From: Cadophora sp. MPI-SDFR-AT-0126 | Lineage: Eukaryota; Ascomycota; Leotiomycetes; Helotiales; Ploettnerulaceae | Length of the DNA: 64,000 nucleotides | Reading direction: 5' to 3' | Assembly: GCA_020747065.1 (NCBI GenBank) | Contig: JAGMVK010000017.1 | Coordinates: 744,001-808,000, forward strand | Shown: in pieces, positions 32,247 through 44,680 of the stretch | Numbering within the stretch: the stretch's first letter is position 1 | How the letters are laid out: every line of letters starts with the position of its first letter | The notes under the pieces: generated by a model | Seen by the model: only the letters and a program-made list of their open reading frames with translations | The model's database searches: none | Told to the model about the DNA's origin: nothing | Translations under genes and position numbers: made by a program

Positions 32247-33126
32247 TCAAAGGTTTTTTCTCAAAAATCCGCCAATATACTTAGCAACCTCTTCCGGAGC
32301 CTCAACACAATGCCAATGCCCAACACCCTTCAAGACCTGGACCTTCTTCTCCTCATCCTTCGTTTTATATGCGTTCGCGATTGTCTTCGCCATCGCCAAC
32401 GGCGCAGTATTGTCGTCTGCTCCAGCCAGAACAAGCAGTGGGAGCTTGATAGTGTTATAATCAGGCTTCGTAGCATCGGAAATCGCGTTACAGAGCGAAA
32501 TGTATCCTTCGGGTGAAGTTCCGAGGATGAGCGAGCGGATAAATGCGTGATGGAGCGATGTGGATTTTGATCCCGTGGCACTTGTAGGGATCGTGTTTGC
32601 CAGGGGCTCGAGGCCATCTGTTTGGAATTAATATTTATAGTCACATGCATACCTGAAGAAATACGCGGATTTTGGAGAAGAAAGACATACCCTTCTTCAC
32701 GACCTCAACCCGCTTCTCAAAAACCGGCCTCAAGGTCCCCGCCGGATCCACCGGCCCCAACAATACCACGCCCTTGATCCTCTCTGCGAACAATTCCGCT
32801 ATCGAGCTCGCCACAATCCCACCCATCGAATGACCCACCACCACAACTTTCTCTTTCACATTGAGCGCATCCAGGAGTGCGATTGCATCTTCGGCAATGG
32901 TTTGGATGGTTTGCTCTTTTGTTCCGAGAGTGGAGAGGCCGGATCCAGGAGTGTCGAGAGCGATGCAGCGGGTCTGTGAGAGGTGAGGGATGATGGTACT
33001 GTAGAAGCAGGAGGAAGAGCCGAGACCATGAATGAAGAGGGTTGTGTAGGGGCTGGACTCTGTTGATGAGGTGCTGGGCGTGTCGGTGTAGAACAGATTT
33101 TTGGAGTTTACTTTCTTGAACGGCAT
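32247..33126 (-). CDS. Alpha/beta hydrolase, enol-lactonase-like
   Basis: Exons 33126-32691 and 32617-32247 (73-bp intron, phase 1) encode 268 aa. The alpha/beta-hydrolase fold is clear: oxyanion-hole HGLGSSSCFY (His ~33), LDTPGSGLST, nucleophile elbow GHSMGG (Ser ~100), acid-bearing strand LPLLVLAGADDNTAPL, and catalytic His in GVGHWHCVEAPEEV near the C-terminus. There is no signal peptide, so it is intracellular. The size and layout resemble 3-oxoadipate enol-lactonase-type hydrolases, which act after intradiol ring cleavage. Its place between a regulator and a ring-cleaving dioxygenase supports a role in aromatic breakdown, but general alpha/beta hydrolases share these motifs, so the substrate is inferred. 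Confidence 0.85.
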
Positions 33127-34623
33127 TTTTAATTATTGTATTCTTAAATGAAGACCTAGCAAAGATGTGGGATTTGGGGTGATGTTGTCAGTGAGGGAGT
33201 CCTTGAGATGATGTAGACTTGACCCCTCGGAAGCCTGATGGTGGCGTGGTGCCCCACATGCCGCTTCGCGGGTGGAAGTAAACAACAGCATTCCCCTTTG
33301 GACTTTCTAGGAAGGGCCAGAGTAAAGTTTGAGGTTGAATATTATTCGCTATGGGACAGAAGGTCTTAGAAAACCGATTCAGAGCTCTGTATGAGACTTT
33401 TGACCAGCCAATGATATCCAGTGCAGTATCCGGTTGGAGTATCGAGGTTCCTGGAAGGTCTGCTGTTTTCACATGTACGAGGAATATGATGCCCATAACT
33501 TTCGAGCAAGAACAGGTCGTTGATGCGAAGCATAATAATGAACTATAAATTGAATAGCAAGTGTTTCAGAAATCGCATAATACCCCCACCTTGCTAGCCT
33601 GACAACACAAAATGGTCTGGCAGCGAAGATAATCAAAGTTCTGTAAAAGAGAGTCCGCGGGTACTTGAATAGAACATACATAACCTGAGTTATTTGCGTC
33701 AATATCGCATCCAGAGCTCTAACCTTGCCGTCGATCAATATTTAGACTACTCGTGAATCTTCGTAGTAGTGGTGTTCTTGTGTGATTATGATAGAATTCT
33801 GACGTCTCATTAACAGTTGATCATGTAGTAACTCAAGCATCTACCAAAATCAATGGCCAAAGCATGGTCTGGAACTTTTCATCTACAACATTGAGAAGTC
33901 TCTTCAATTGTTCCTTCCTTGATCATCTTCAAATGAGCAAGGCACAACAAAGATCAGACATAATCCCAATGATCCCAATGATCTCAAAATACGTCAAAGC
34001 CAGATTAAGGATAATAAGTATATACTGCCTTTTCGCTGACTGTGGTAAGGGAAGTAAACAATTTACATTCGAAGCTATCACTTCATTTGGTTACATATCA
34101 TTACAATCATGATTTACGAGTAGAAAAGGTCGTGCGAATATAATTGTGTAGATTGGGGCCAATTTGACACTTCCAAGTGACTAGGGAGAACAGTTCACTG
34201 ATGAGGCAGCAAGTACAAATTCGCCAACAAGGAAAATGGTGGGGGCAATTAGACCTTGAGCCGTAGCCTGGACGCAAGAAAATTAAACGTATGAGAATGA
34301 TTTTAACATTTGACATATCATACAACTCGATCAACAGTGTCCGATTCTCTTCGCATAATAAGGGAAGCTCCACACCATGGGGCAGGTTGGAGAGAAGGTG
34401 CACCATCCGACACCATCGGATACGGGCCGGACGCGTGCTGGAACATCACCAAGATCAGGAAACGTTGAACGTGGGGACACGAACCAAATCCAAGATCAAC
34501 AATCCAAACATATTTCAATCTTCAGATTCAGCACTTTTAATGCCGCAGCATGATAGAGACGATATACGCCATCCAAAAAAAAAACTACCATGACTAACTC
34601 ACATCCAACCAAGCTCTTTCCAG
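33127..34623. other. Intergenic region within the aromatic cluster
   Basis: 1.5 kb upstream of the hydrolase and downstream of the dioxygenase (both minus). No gene is supported. It holds the dyad at 34405-34421. Confidence 0.5.
34405..34421. promoter_or_regulatory. Inverted repeat ATCCGA-N5-TCGGAT
   Basis: A perfect 6-bp-arm dyad with CCG/CGG triplets, the style of site bound by Zn2Cys6 dimers. ATCCGA also occurs at 36301, 39323 and 39350 in the same cluster. It lies downstream of the dioxygenase stop and far from the hydrolase start, so function is uncertain. Confidence 0.3.
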
Positions 34624-35688
34624 CTACTTAGCTTGCGGCGCAATCACAATTGGGTATTCCAGCTCCAGCGTAGCTTTGGGATTGCCCTTCAGCGGCTTGA
34701 AATCAACAATAAGAGATTCTTTGACTGCAAAGACAGAATCGTTGTCTAGGTACTTGTCCTCTTTGTCAAAGATTTGGGTGGTGACTGGTTTGTAGCCATC
34801 GCATTGGGCCTGGATTTGTTAGATATATGATTTTGTAGGGAAGTCAATAGGGGACTAACGATGAGATGGATGTGTGCTGGTCGGAAAGGATGTCTGTCCA
34901 GTAGCTCCAGAAGCTTACCCGCGGGTCCTAGATATGCATTAGTACTTGCTCTGCAAGTCGAGGGAAAGACGTACCGTCATTTGGTACTGGGTATGGCGTC
35001 GGTCTCAAGCAGTAAAAGCCATAGTATCCCTTCTCGTCCGTCTTGAATTTCCCTCTCAAATTGCAATCTTGTTGTTTATCATCCTGCTGCTCATACAACC
35101 CATTTGTCGACGCTTGCCAGACATCAATCCAAACCCCCGGCACCGGCTTCTTTGTCACCAAATCCGTAGCTATTCCATGCATATACACGATCTGTCCATC
35201 CGAAGGCACATCTTTCACAATTGTGTCGTCGTTCTTGAGGATTGGTGCGTCGTGCCGGAAGAATGGTCCTAGGATAGCGCTGGCTGTCGCAGAATCGTTG
35301 GTTTCTGCCGCCAATTTGAATGTGATTTCGTCAACGAGTCTGCGAAATTGTTAGTATACACATCCAAATCCAGAAAAGAAGCTAAAGGGGAGTCTGCGTA
35401 CGATTCAAGTCCAATAACATCACACATAAGCTGCCCCTCATTTCTCTTATTATCAGACATCTTCCCCGCCCAATTCATCATCTCGACACCAGCCATCCAC
35501 TCCTCAACCGTCAGTTCGTTCTCCCGCGCGAAATCATGCACATGTTTGATCAAGCTGCCCATTACTTTCCGCATCCGCGGTGTGGCCTTGGGCCCTGTGG
35601 CGTCGATGACATGTTGTGTGAAGTTGGGGTCGAATCGCGAGTCGGATATGACGTTTCCGCCATTGGTGTTGCCGTTTGTTGCTGCCAT
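34624..35688 (-). CDS. Intradiol ring-cleavage dioxygenase (catechol/hydroxyquinol 1,2-dioxygenase type)
   Basis: Opens a catechol- or hydroxyquinol-type ring between the two hydroxyls using Fe(III). Exons: 35688-35402, 35339-34975, 34927-34860 and 34809-34624 (906 nt, 301 aa). The N-terminal helical linker domain has FTQHVIDATGPKATPRMRKV and VEEWMAGVEMMNWAGKM. The catalytic domain has ILGPFFRHDAP, GIATDLVTKKPVPGVWIDVW, the ligand Tyr in STNGLYEQQ, second Tyr in GYYGFYCLRPTPYPVPNDGP, and both His in HPFRPAHIHLI. So all four iron ligands (2 Tyr, 2 His) are seen. Length and N-terminus fit hydroxyquinol 1,2-dioxygenases, which often partner phenol hydroxylases. Cytosolic. It is followed by the hydrolase and preceded by the phenol hydroxylase, all minus strand. 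Confidence 0.92.
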
Positions 35689-36816
35689 ATTGGAGAAGTA
35701 GAAAGAATTCTGGGTAGACAGTATAGAAAGAGACGATCAGAAAAAAGGTAGGATGGGGCTAGAAAGTAGGAAGGCTTCAGAGAGAGGAAGCAGAGCTGCT
35801 AGTATTTAAGATATGTCGTTGACCACAAGCCACTAGAACGACAGCATGTCGTCCCCTGTTCCGAAAGGCTGCTGGCTGACCATCGGTGCACCCTTGTATG
35901 GTCTCCGCGCGAGACCCGGGCCGCCGAGCGATGGGGACATAAGTTGAGCTAAGGTCGATGGGGTGGTGTGTGAACTTGGTGTCAGCTTTGAATGTTAGTG
36001 GGGGAGAAGCTTTCGAGTGAAGGTTGCAAATTGTGGAGGGGTAATTGGGCGGGGGAAACGACAACCGAGTTTCATTTGGGCTGGGGGAATAAGCTCGCTA
36101 ATGGTGGGGTAACAAAGCCCGGATACTGCCCCTAAAAGGATATACTTGCCTGTAAGTCGTCTAGCTACAGAGGCTCTTTGATGATCGAATTTAGCATGAT
36201 TGTACTACTGGTCAAACAGATCCGAATCGTACTATAGCCTTATTTTGCCTTTGGTCAGCATTTGTAAATCCTGGCGGAACGAGCCTGCTATGGGTGCATT
36301 ATCCGATAGAGAGTCGAAGCGACTGTCGGTGTTACTCCTATGCCGACAAGAAGGGTCGTGAGCGCTTCCGATAAAGTTTTGTGAGGATTCCGAGATGATT
36401 TCGCAGCTGCACAGAGAATTTACTTCACGAGTACTTCATCTGATGTGTCCAAAGGAGAGTATAGTTCGTTCCCTTTTGGCTTGTTTGGACTCGGACACCC
36501 AACAAGCGAGCCCCTTACAGATGACATTAGGTGAGATTCTAGTGCTGAAATGCGGCAGCAGTTATCTGGTCAAATTCGTACTTCTAACCTGGTATTCTGG
36601 TAGAGCTTGATCGTAATTGAACGGAGCATACGACTAGCTAAGCCTTACATGTTGTTGAATTTTGTCTTAGAAATTCGCATGGGATGACGACACAAGACGA
36701 TCTGTGAAGTGCTTGGTCAAAAGAACATGCTTCTGTAGTTTCCCAATTAAACATAGAATTCTGAACATTCTGCAGACAGACTTATCACCACAGTTCTTCA
36801 TTCTACACTTTCAATC
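35689..36816. other. Intergenic region, dioxygenase promoter
   Basis: 1.13 kb upstream of the dioxygenase and downstream of the phenol hydroxylase. A GC-rich stretch at 35906-35930 contains CCCGGGCCGCCGAG; ATCCGAT is at 36301. No gene supported. Confidence 0.45.
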
Positions 36817-39182
<2,366 letters not shown>

Positions 39183-39990
39183 TTCGATTCACAATTCCGT
39201 AGAGGCGTCTTCGTTCAACACAGTATCGCTCAGGTGACGTAATATAATCTTCGAAAACAAAAGATGAATGAAGTCAGGAGTAATAGTTCCGAGTATGAAT
39301 CAAAGATATATATCAAGTCCTTATCCGAAGATTCTCAATGTGTAGGATCATCCGAATCAATCTGACAGGTGAGAGTGAGAGAGAGCTGATACTGATGTGA
39401 CCCTGACATAGACTAGATGGCGGGCTGGCGGGGTACATTTAGTCTCCTTAGGTGCGGGGTGGCGCTGTGGGACAAGGGAACGGATGAGATCACGGCGAAA
39501 GCGAAACGTCAGGGGGCGGAAATGCCCCGCGGAATGAACCTACTTCGCTTAGCGAGGACGAATCTAGGTGGGGAACGAAAACAATACTGCCTTGACGTTG
39601 GGTTTGAAGTTTAATTATTTTGCATCGACTGTTTTCAGCAAGCTTTCGTTTCCTCTTTCTACTTATCAGGTCCAAACAATTTCGATTTGAGGTACTTCTG
39701 TTAACTCTGGCATACATTCATTTTCTTTGAGAAATGAAGGTAGCTTGCTTGCTGGAAAGAACTGGGAAGCCTTTTAAGGATCGATTTACTTTTTCTCAAT
39801 GCTAGGTGGTAGTCGTTGCTTTCGGTATAGAGACAGGCGAAATCAATTAAAAAGTTTCTGTTCTCTGAATAAAGAATGCAAATCCTGCTAAAGCATATAT
39901 AACAAGGACAATTAGACACACGACATAGCTTATTAGATAGAGGGCGGCGTTAGATGCATAAGCGAGTGTGACAGCGTGCGACAACGACGC
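39183..39990. other. Intergenic region, phenol hydroxylase promoter
   Basis: Upstream region of the hydroxylase. The heptamer ATCCGAA occurs twice, at 39323 and 39350. Frames at 39417-39614 and 39490-39919 lack motifs. Confidence 0.45.
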
Positions 39991-40747
39991 TTATTTGACA
40001 AACTTCGCGATAGCTTCCTCAGAATCACAATGCCAAGCAGCATCCACAAGATTCTCAACTTTACTCGTCGACTCGTGAACAGTTCCCAGTTCTTCCCATC
40101 GATTCCATCGCCCAAATAGATCGAGCATAGCAATAAGCCGCTTCTGCAGTTCTTCACAATTCTCTTCTGTCTCCACTTTTACTTTGAGTTCATGCCATTC
40201 TGTCTGCGCATCTGCGATACCGTTAACGTTGAACGATGGTAATGATTTTTGCTTTGTGAGTTGGCAGAAAGAGGGGACATGGGGAGGGTAGAAGGCAACG
40301 AAAGGGGATCTCACAATTTTCATGCCGGCTGTGACTTTGATATGAATCCATTCCAACCACTTCCCCGGCTGTTTGGCTTCCAATATGGCACCGTACGTCT
40401 GGACATTAATATACTGCGATGTCGCAAGATTGTTTTCTTCGTGCCTAGATAAATGTTAGAGAAAAAGCTTTTGCGTAAGCCAAGTCAAGTACAAGCCAAG
40501 CCGAGCAGTCTCAATCAAACGATTAAAAATTCTTCATTTCGGAGACCAAGACGTACGATAATCGGGATTGCATCTATGGTATGCTTCTGCTGACCGTCCG
40601 TCGCCAAATTTCACATGTTAGGCTTTAGATACTGTCACCTAGATACCTGAATAGTTGGAAAGCTGCGTCTTTTGTCAAACGGGAGGAAAATTGAGAGGAG
40701 AAACTTACATGTGGGTTTGGTGAAATAACCATGTAGCAGACTACCAT
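39991..40747 (-). CDS. Small multi-exon hypothetical protein
   Basis: The last exon is clear: GAAGCCAAACAGCCG onward encodes EAKQPGKWLEWIHIKVTAGMK and later TEWHELKVKVETEENCEELQ, FGRWNRWEELGTVHEST and a C-terminal VDAAWHCDSEEAIAKFVK. Upstream in the same frame comes HEENNLATSQYINVQTYGAI, then a likely exon with EAYHRCNPDYR and a first exon MVVCYMVISPNPH from 40747, joined by small introns with GTAAGT and GTATCT donors. The 63-bp segment starting GTGAGATCC after GMKI may be another (3n) intron. Expected size is about 160-180 aa. I do not recognise the family; the Trp/Glu-rich small alpha+beta look recalls dimeric monooxygenase-like folds, but that is a weak guess. Exon borders are approximate. 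Confidence 0.5.
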
Positions 40748-40896
40748 TTTGCTATACTGGCATTTAGATCTTCTGTGATTTGAAAGTTGGCGTAGCTAAG
40801 GTAGATATCTGGGAGTGGGATGGGATATAAAAGTCGATCGATAGATAGAGAAGAGGGGCGCTGTCTTATTTAACATATGGAAAGAGAGCCTCGCGT

Positions 40897-41160
40897 TTAG
40901 CGCCGAGGCAGCCAGTCATCTTTTGTGTAACGAAGAGGTGACCGACAAGGCGAGCAGAACTGCACGATGTATTGGCCATCGTCACTGCACTGTTGACACC
41001 CTATATGTACGTAGCTGGTTTCAACGTGGCCGTTCGTAGCCCTAGAGAAGGACAGCTCACCATCGGCGTGGCATACAGCACATGCATATGCATACTGTCC
41101 ATTGCTAGGTTGATCTGAGACAAGGCTGAAGAGAAGCAGGGGGTTGAGTGATCGGTCTCT
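40897..41160 (-). CDS. Possible small Cys-rich (zinc-ribbon-like) gene, 3' part
   Basis: The minus strand encodes YACAVCHADG, a possible 60-bp GTGAGC..ATATAG intron, then GCQQCSDDGQYIVQFCSPC and a basic end RYTKDDWLPRR. Three Cx2C pairs could bind zinc. No ATG is found in this frame upstream, so the first exon is not located. A different frame through the same bases starts MDSMHMHVLYATPM, so the coding frame is unsure. Confidence 0.25.
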   Translation of the reverse strand, partial: RDRSLNPLLLFSLVSDQPSNGQYAYACAVCHADGELSFSRATNGHVETSYVHIGCQQCSDDGQYIVQFCSPCRSPLRYTKDDWLPRR

Positions 41161-42518
41161 GCTGAAGGTACAAAGAGGTTTATGTTGACTGGAAAAAGAG
41201 CGTTGCTTGGAGTGGACAGGGATAGAGCCGCGTTTAGCAAGAGAGGGAAGACATTGTTGAGAACACAATCTAAGTCCGTTGCATGGCTGAAATATTTGCG
41301 ACAGCCAGACGCCCGATTACTTGGCTTGGGAATGTGAGTCAACTTCCGCTAATGAATACCGGAGCTGAATACTGGGACGAAAATCTCCTCTGTTTACGAA
41401 GTCCCTACTAAATTAACAAAACCAGCCTTCTCGCATCACGTGTGAGGAAATCCAAATCGGCTCCGCCGACCCTTGATAATTGTGATACCACCGTCACGGC
41501 CTCTTAACGGACCCAAAGAGGCGGTTGTATTATAGCCAACAGGAATTGTAAAGTTATACATATATTTAAAGTCCAGAGACTACTGTATGAACGATTCTCA
41601 AGGAGCCATAATGGAATCCCCCTGATTGCTACCCAGCTGACTCACTAATGTTCTTAGGGCTTAGGTCTCAGCTCAGGCTATAGTGGAGATTGCTCAGGTC
41701 CAAAGACGGAAGTAGATTTTGGTAGGCTCAATTGTAGTCTGAGATTTTAGAAAGATCTTCCCAAGGTTCTTGGAGAGAAAAGGGTGCATGTTCTGGGGAG
41801 TAGAAGTGTGTGAGGAGAAGTGAAAATAACGGGTCAAACATTCGAAAAAGTGGAATCGCTAGACTATGAAAGACAACCTGTTGAGCCAAAATTCTCTCGT
41901 ATCAGTATGTATTTACCTGGTCGTATCCTTTGTATTCGACTAAACAAATTAGCGCAAGGAAAGGAGCATCGAAACTTGATTGCGAGACTAGGGACGAGTC
42001 TTGAGCAATGAAACTAATTGTCCACAAACAGAGCGTTTTCAGCTGTAGAGTGTATAATCGAGCATGGAAATTGCAAGCTGTAGGCTCACCTGACGTCCGT
42101 CATGACAAAAACAGTTGCCAAGGATTAAGCGAATCGAGGGCTTGGCCTAATGGAAAGTATTCTATGACATTTTTTGTTTTTCTCCAATTCACACTAATCG
42201 TCTTCTTGCGTCAAAGGGAGCTCCAGATGCAGGAAACTGAGAGCCTGCATACTAGTCACTCCAATTGATCTCTCAGACTTTGCCGGGGAGGTCATTTCGA
42301 CACTTACTTCTTCCAAGCAGATTATGACATGTGATATGATTCCATTTCCGGAAACGCAGTCAAGCTTCTATCTCATAATTAAGCAAATCTTAGTTTCCTG
42401 CCTAAATATATCCATGTATGCTTATTTTGACTCATGTTGACGCCGTCACGCATCGTCGGACCCGAAAGTTGTGGTCGTTGTGATGCACACTAATAATAGC
42501 GGTTCGGCTTAGCGAGGC

Positions 42519-42539
42519 TCGGGCTTTATCACAGCCCGA
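42519..42539. promoter_or_regulatory. Inverted repeat TCGGGCT-N7-AGCCCGA
   Basis: Perfect 7-bp arms with a 7-bp spacer, ~240 bp before the monooxygenase ATG. It has the same core and spacer as the dyad at 42623-42645. A possible operator for a dimeric regulator. Confidence 0.45.
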
Positions 42540-42622
42540 AGAACGGTGAAATAAGCTTATCAGAACGACTTCCTATCATGTCGTCATGATTCATTGAATC
42601 AACCCGAATCTCGCATCTAGGC

Positions 42623-42645
42623 TTCGGGTTTTGCTACAACCCGAA
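42623..42645. promoter_or_regulatory. Inverted repeat TTCGGGTT-N7-AACCCGAA
   Basis: Perfect 8-bp arms with a 7-bp spacer, ~130 bp before the ATG. A further half-site AACCCGAA is at 42601-42608. Confidence 0.5.
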
Positions 42646-42776
42646 TACAGGTAGAGACAGATTCTTTACCGTGTTTCGCAAGGCGGCAGCATGAGAGAAG
42701 TATCCATATAAATAATGCTGGTTCCTTCGCATCGCCAAGCGATGTCGAACAACACTCCAAACTCCAAACTCCAAAA

Positions 42777-44051
42777 ATGATCTCAAAAACGCCTTCTATG
42801 TCACAACCCAAAGTCCTGATTTCAGGCTCGGGAATCGCAGGGAGTGTTTTCGCATCATGTCTGCTGCGAGCCTATCCCAATGCCAATATCACAATCGTCG
42901 AGCGCGACCCTGCACTGAGACTCACAGGTGCCAGCGTCGACATTCGCAGCTCGGCCGTGGACATCATCAAATGGATGGGTGTCGAAGGAGAGATTCGCAA
43001 GAAGACAACAAAAGAGGAGGGTATGCAACTTCTTGAAGAAAATGGCAAGGAGATCGCGACGTTCCGAGCAACCGGCAGGACAGATATTCAGAGTTTCACA
43101 TCAGAGTACGAAATCTTTCGCGGAGAATTAGCGAAAATCTTCATCGATCCCGTGATCGACCAGGTGAAAGTCATATTTGGCGAGACTGTTGAGACATTTG
43201 AGGAGGAGGATGATGGGGTAGTGGTCACGTTGGCGAAGAGCAAGCAGGTGGAGAAGTACGACCTTCTAGTGGCTGCCGATGGCCTAGGATCGAGGATTCG
43301 CGGCAAGATGCTCAACGCCAAACCTTCGGAACAGCTATATGACGAGGGCGTTCATCTGGCATATTTTACCATCAAGAGTGATCTGTTGAAAGGCTCTTTA
43401 TTAGCCAAAGGAGTCAGCGCAACAGGAGGACGCTCTGTGAATATCCGTCCCGATCCCCATCCCGAAGGCCGCACGAGGGCAATGTTGATGAACGTGACGT
43501 GGAACTCAAATGTTGAGATGAAGGCGAGGCTCAACAAAGCTCTTAAAGAAGGAAATGAGTCTTACATGAAGCTGATGGAAGAGCTGTACGCGGATATGGG
43601 CTGGCTAACGCCGGAGGTATTGAAGGGTATGCGTGAAAGCGACGACTTCTACTGCACCCTGTTCGGTCAGATACGATCTCCTAAGCTGCATGACCGCCAT
43701 GTTGTTCTTCTCGGCGATGCTGGATATGCGACGCCTGGTTTTGGAACCAGTCTTGCTATCATTGGTGGATATGTCCTTGCTGGTGAGCTGCTGAGAAGTG
43801 AGGGCGATGTCAAGCAGGCGCTGGAGGCGTACTCGGGTCTCATGCTCCCTTTTGTGAAAAGCTCGCAAGGCAATGATATCGCGATGCAGTTATTCACGCC
43901 GCAAACATGGTGGGGCATTTGGATCCGGAATACGATCTTACGAATTGTGACGACATTAAGGTTGGATAAGTTGGTAATGAGTGCTGCAGCGAAGTTTGGT
44001 TTCACGGAGAAGAAAGCGCCTCTGCCAGAGTATCCCTGGCCGGTGAAATGA
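42777..44051 (+). CDS. FAD-dependent monooxygenase (aromatic hydroxylase/TetX-like)
   Basis: An intronless 424-aa flavoprotein monooxygenase. FAD-binding GxGxxG is VLISGSGIAGSVFASCLL (residues ~13-30), with ERDPALRLTGASVDIR after strand 2; the DG motif is LLVAADGLGSRIRG and the GD motif VVLLGDAGYATPGFGTSLAI. This layout matches single-component class A flavin monooxygenases such as TetX- or salicylate-hydroxylase-like enzymes, and fungal secondary-metabolite hydroxylases. The C-terminal ~60 residues contain an amphipathic or membrane-near helix (WWGIWIRNTILRIVTTLRLD). The start may be the first ATG or MSQPKVL at 42798. No neighbouring biosynthetic core gene is visible, so detoxification is as likely as metabolite synthesis. 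Confidence 0.88.
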   Translation: MISKTPSMSQPKVLISGSGIAGSVFASCLLRAYPNANITIVERDPALRLTGASVDIRSSAVDIIKWMGVEGEIRKKTTKEEGMQLLEENGKEIATFRATGRTDIQSFTSEYEIFRGELAKIFIDPVIDQVKVIFGETVETFEEEDDGVVVTLAKSKQVEKYDLLVAADGLGSRIRGKMLNAKPSEQLYDEGVHLAYFTIKSDLLKGSLLAKGVSATGGRSVNIRPDPHPEGRTRAMLMNVTWNSNVEMKARLNKALKEGNESYMKLMEELYADMGWLTPEVLKGMRESDDFYCTLFGQIRSPKLHDRHVVLLGDAGYATPGFGTSLAIIGGYVLAGELLRSEGDVKQALEAYSGLMLPFVKSSQGNDIAMQLFTPQTWWGIWIRNTILRIVTTLRLDKLVMSAAAKFGFTEKKAPLPEYPWPVK

Positions 44052-44680
44052 GTGCCACGATATCTTTCGATGAGTGCGACGGGCAATGCAGATCTCAGCT
44101 CTTGGAATAGAAATTGAACACTACTAGAATAATAATAATGAGAATCCTCTGGAAAATATTTGAGCGAGTTGCATGTGAAGTGCAATTTGCATATAACCTT
44201 CCTAAATTTAAGCGAAAATAACTCTTGGCCTTCTACGGCAAAAGCATTATTATGCTGGTCACAAGGACGGGTTTCTACCGGATCCGGTAAGAACAATGTG
44301 TTCTTTCTCCAATTTTCGCCAGGTACCTAGGTTTCTTATCCTAGTATATCCTGTACAGACTCAATCAACGGGAGCAGCGATTTGCCCAAGTACATCTATA
44401 TTTCCAAAGTTGAGCAAAGAGCTCCGTCGTTGGACATGGCTTTGACATCTGATTTTTTTTTTAATATGTATTTTTAAGCAAGCATCTTTTTTATAGAAAT
44501 TTTGGTCACTATCGCTCAGGTAACGATTCCCTTCCAGAGCAACTCCGACCGAAGAACAAAGAGCAGGACTTGTTTCTTTGAGGCTCACTTGGCCCGATGT
44601 CTTTCATCAAGAGACATACCATACGGTCGAGTACAGCTATAGAAACCAAACGACTTTGGCGATGAAAATTACGTGGTGAA
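44052..44680. other. Intergenic region
   Basis: 3' region of the monooxygenase and upstream part of the decayed gene. Contains an A/T run near 44451-44462. No gene supported. Confidence 0.45.

Larger units (their letters stand above)
41300..42776. other. Intergenic region, FAD monooxygenase promoter
   Basis: About 1.5 kb without a supported gene. Plus-strand frames at 41820-42011 and 42008-42268 lack motifs. The 3' part carries the inverted repeats at 42519-42645 and a CTCCAAA triple repeat just before the start codon. Confidence 0.5.

Noticed and set aside
41001..41342. 113-codon minus-strand ORF overlapping the Cys-rich frame
   Set aside because: Composition looks random; the other frame has paired cysteines. 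Neither is well supported.
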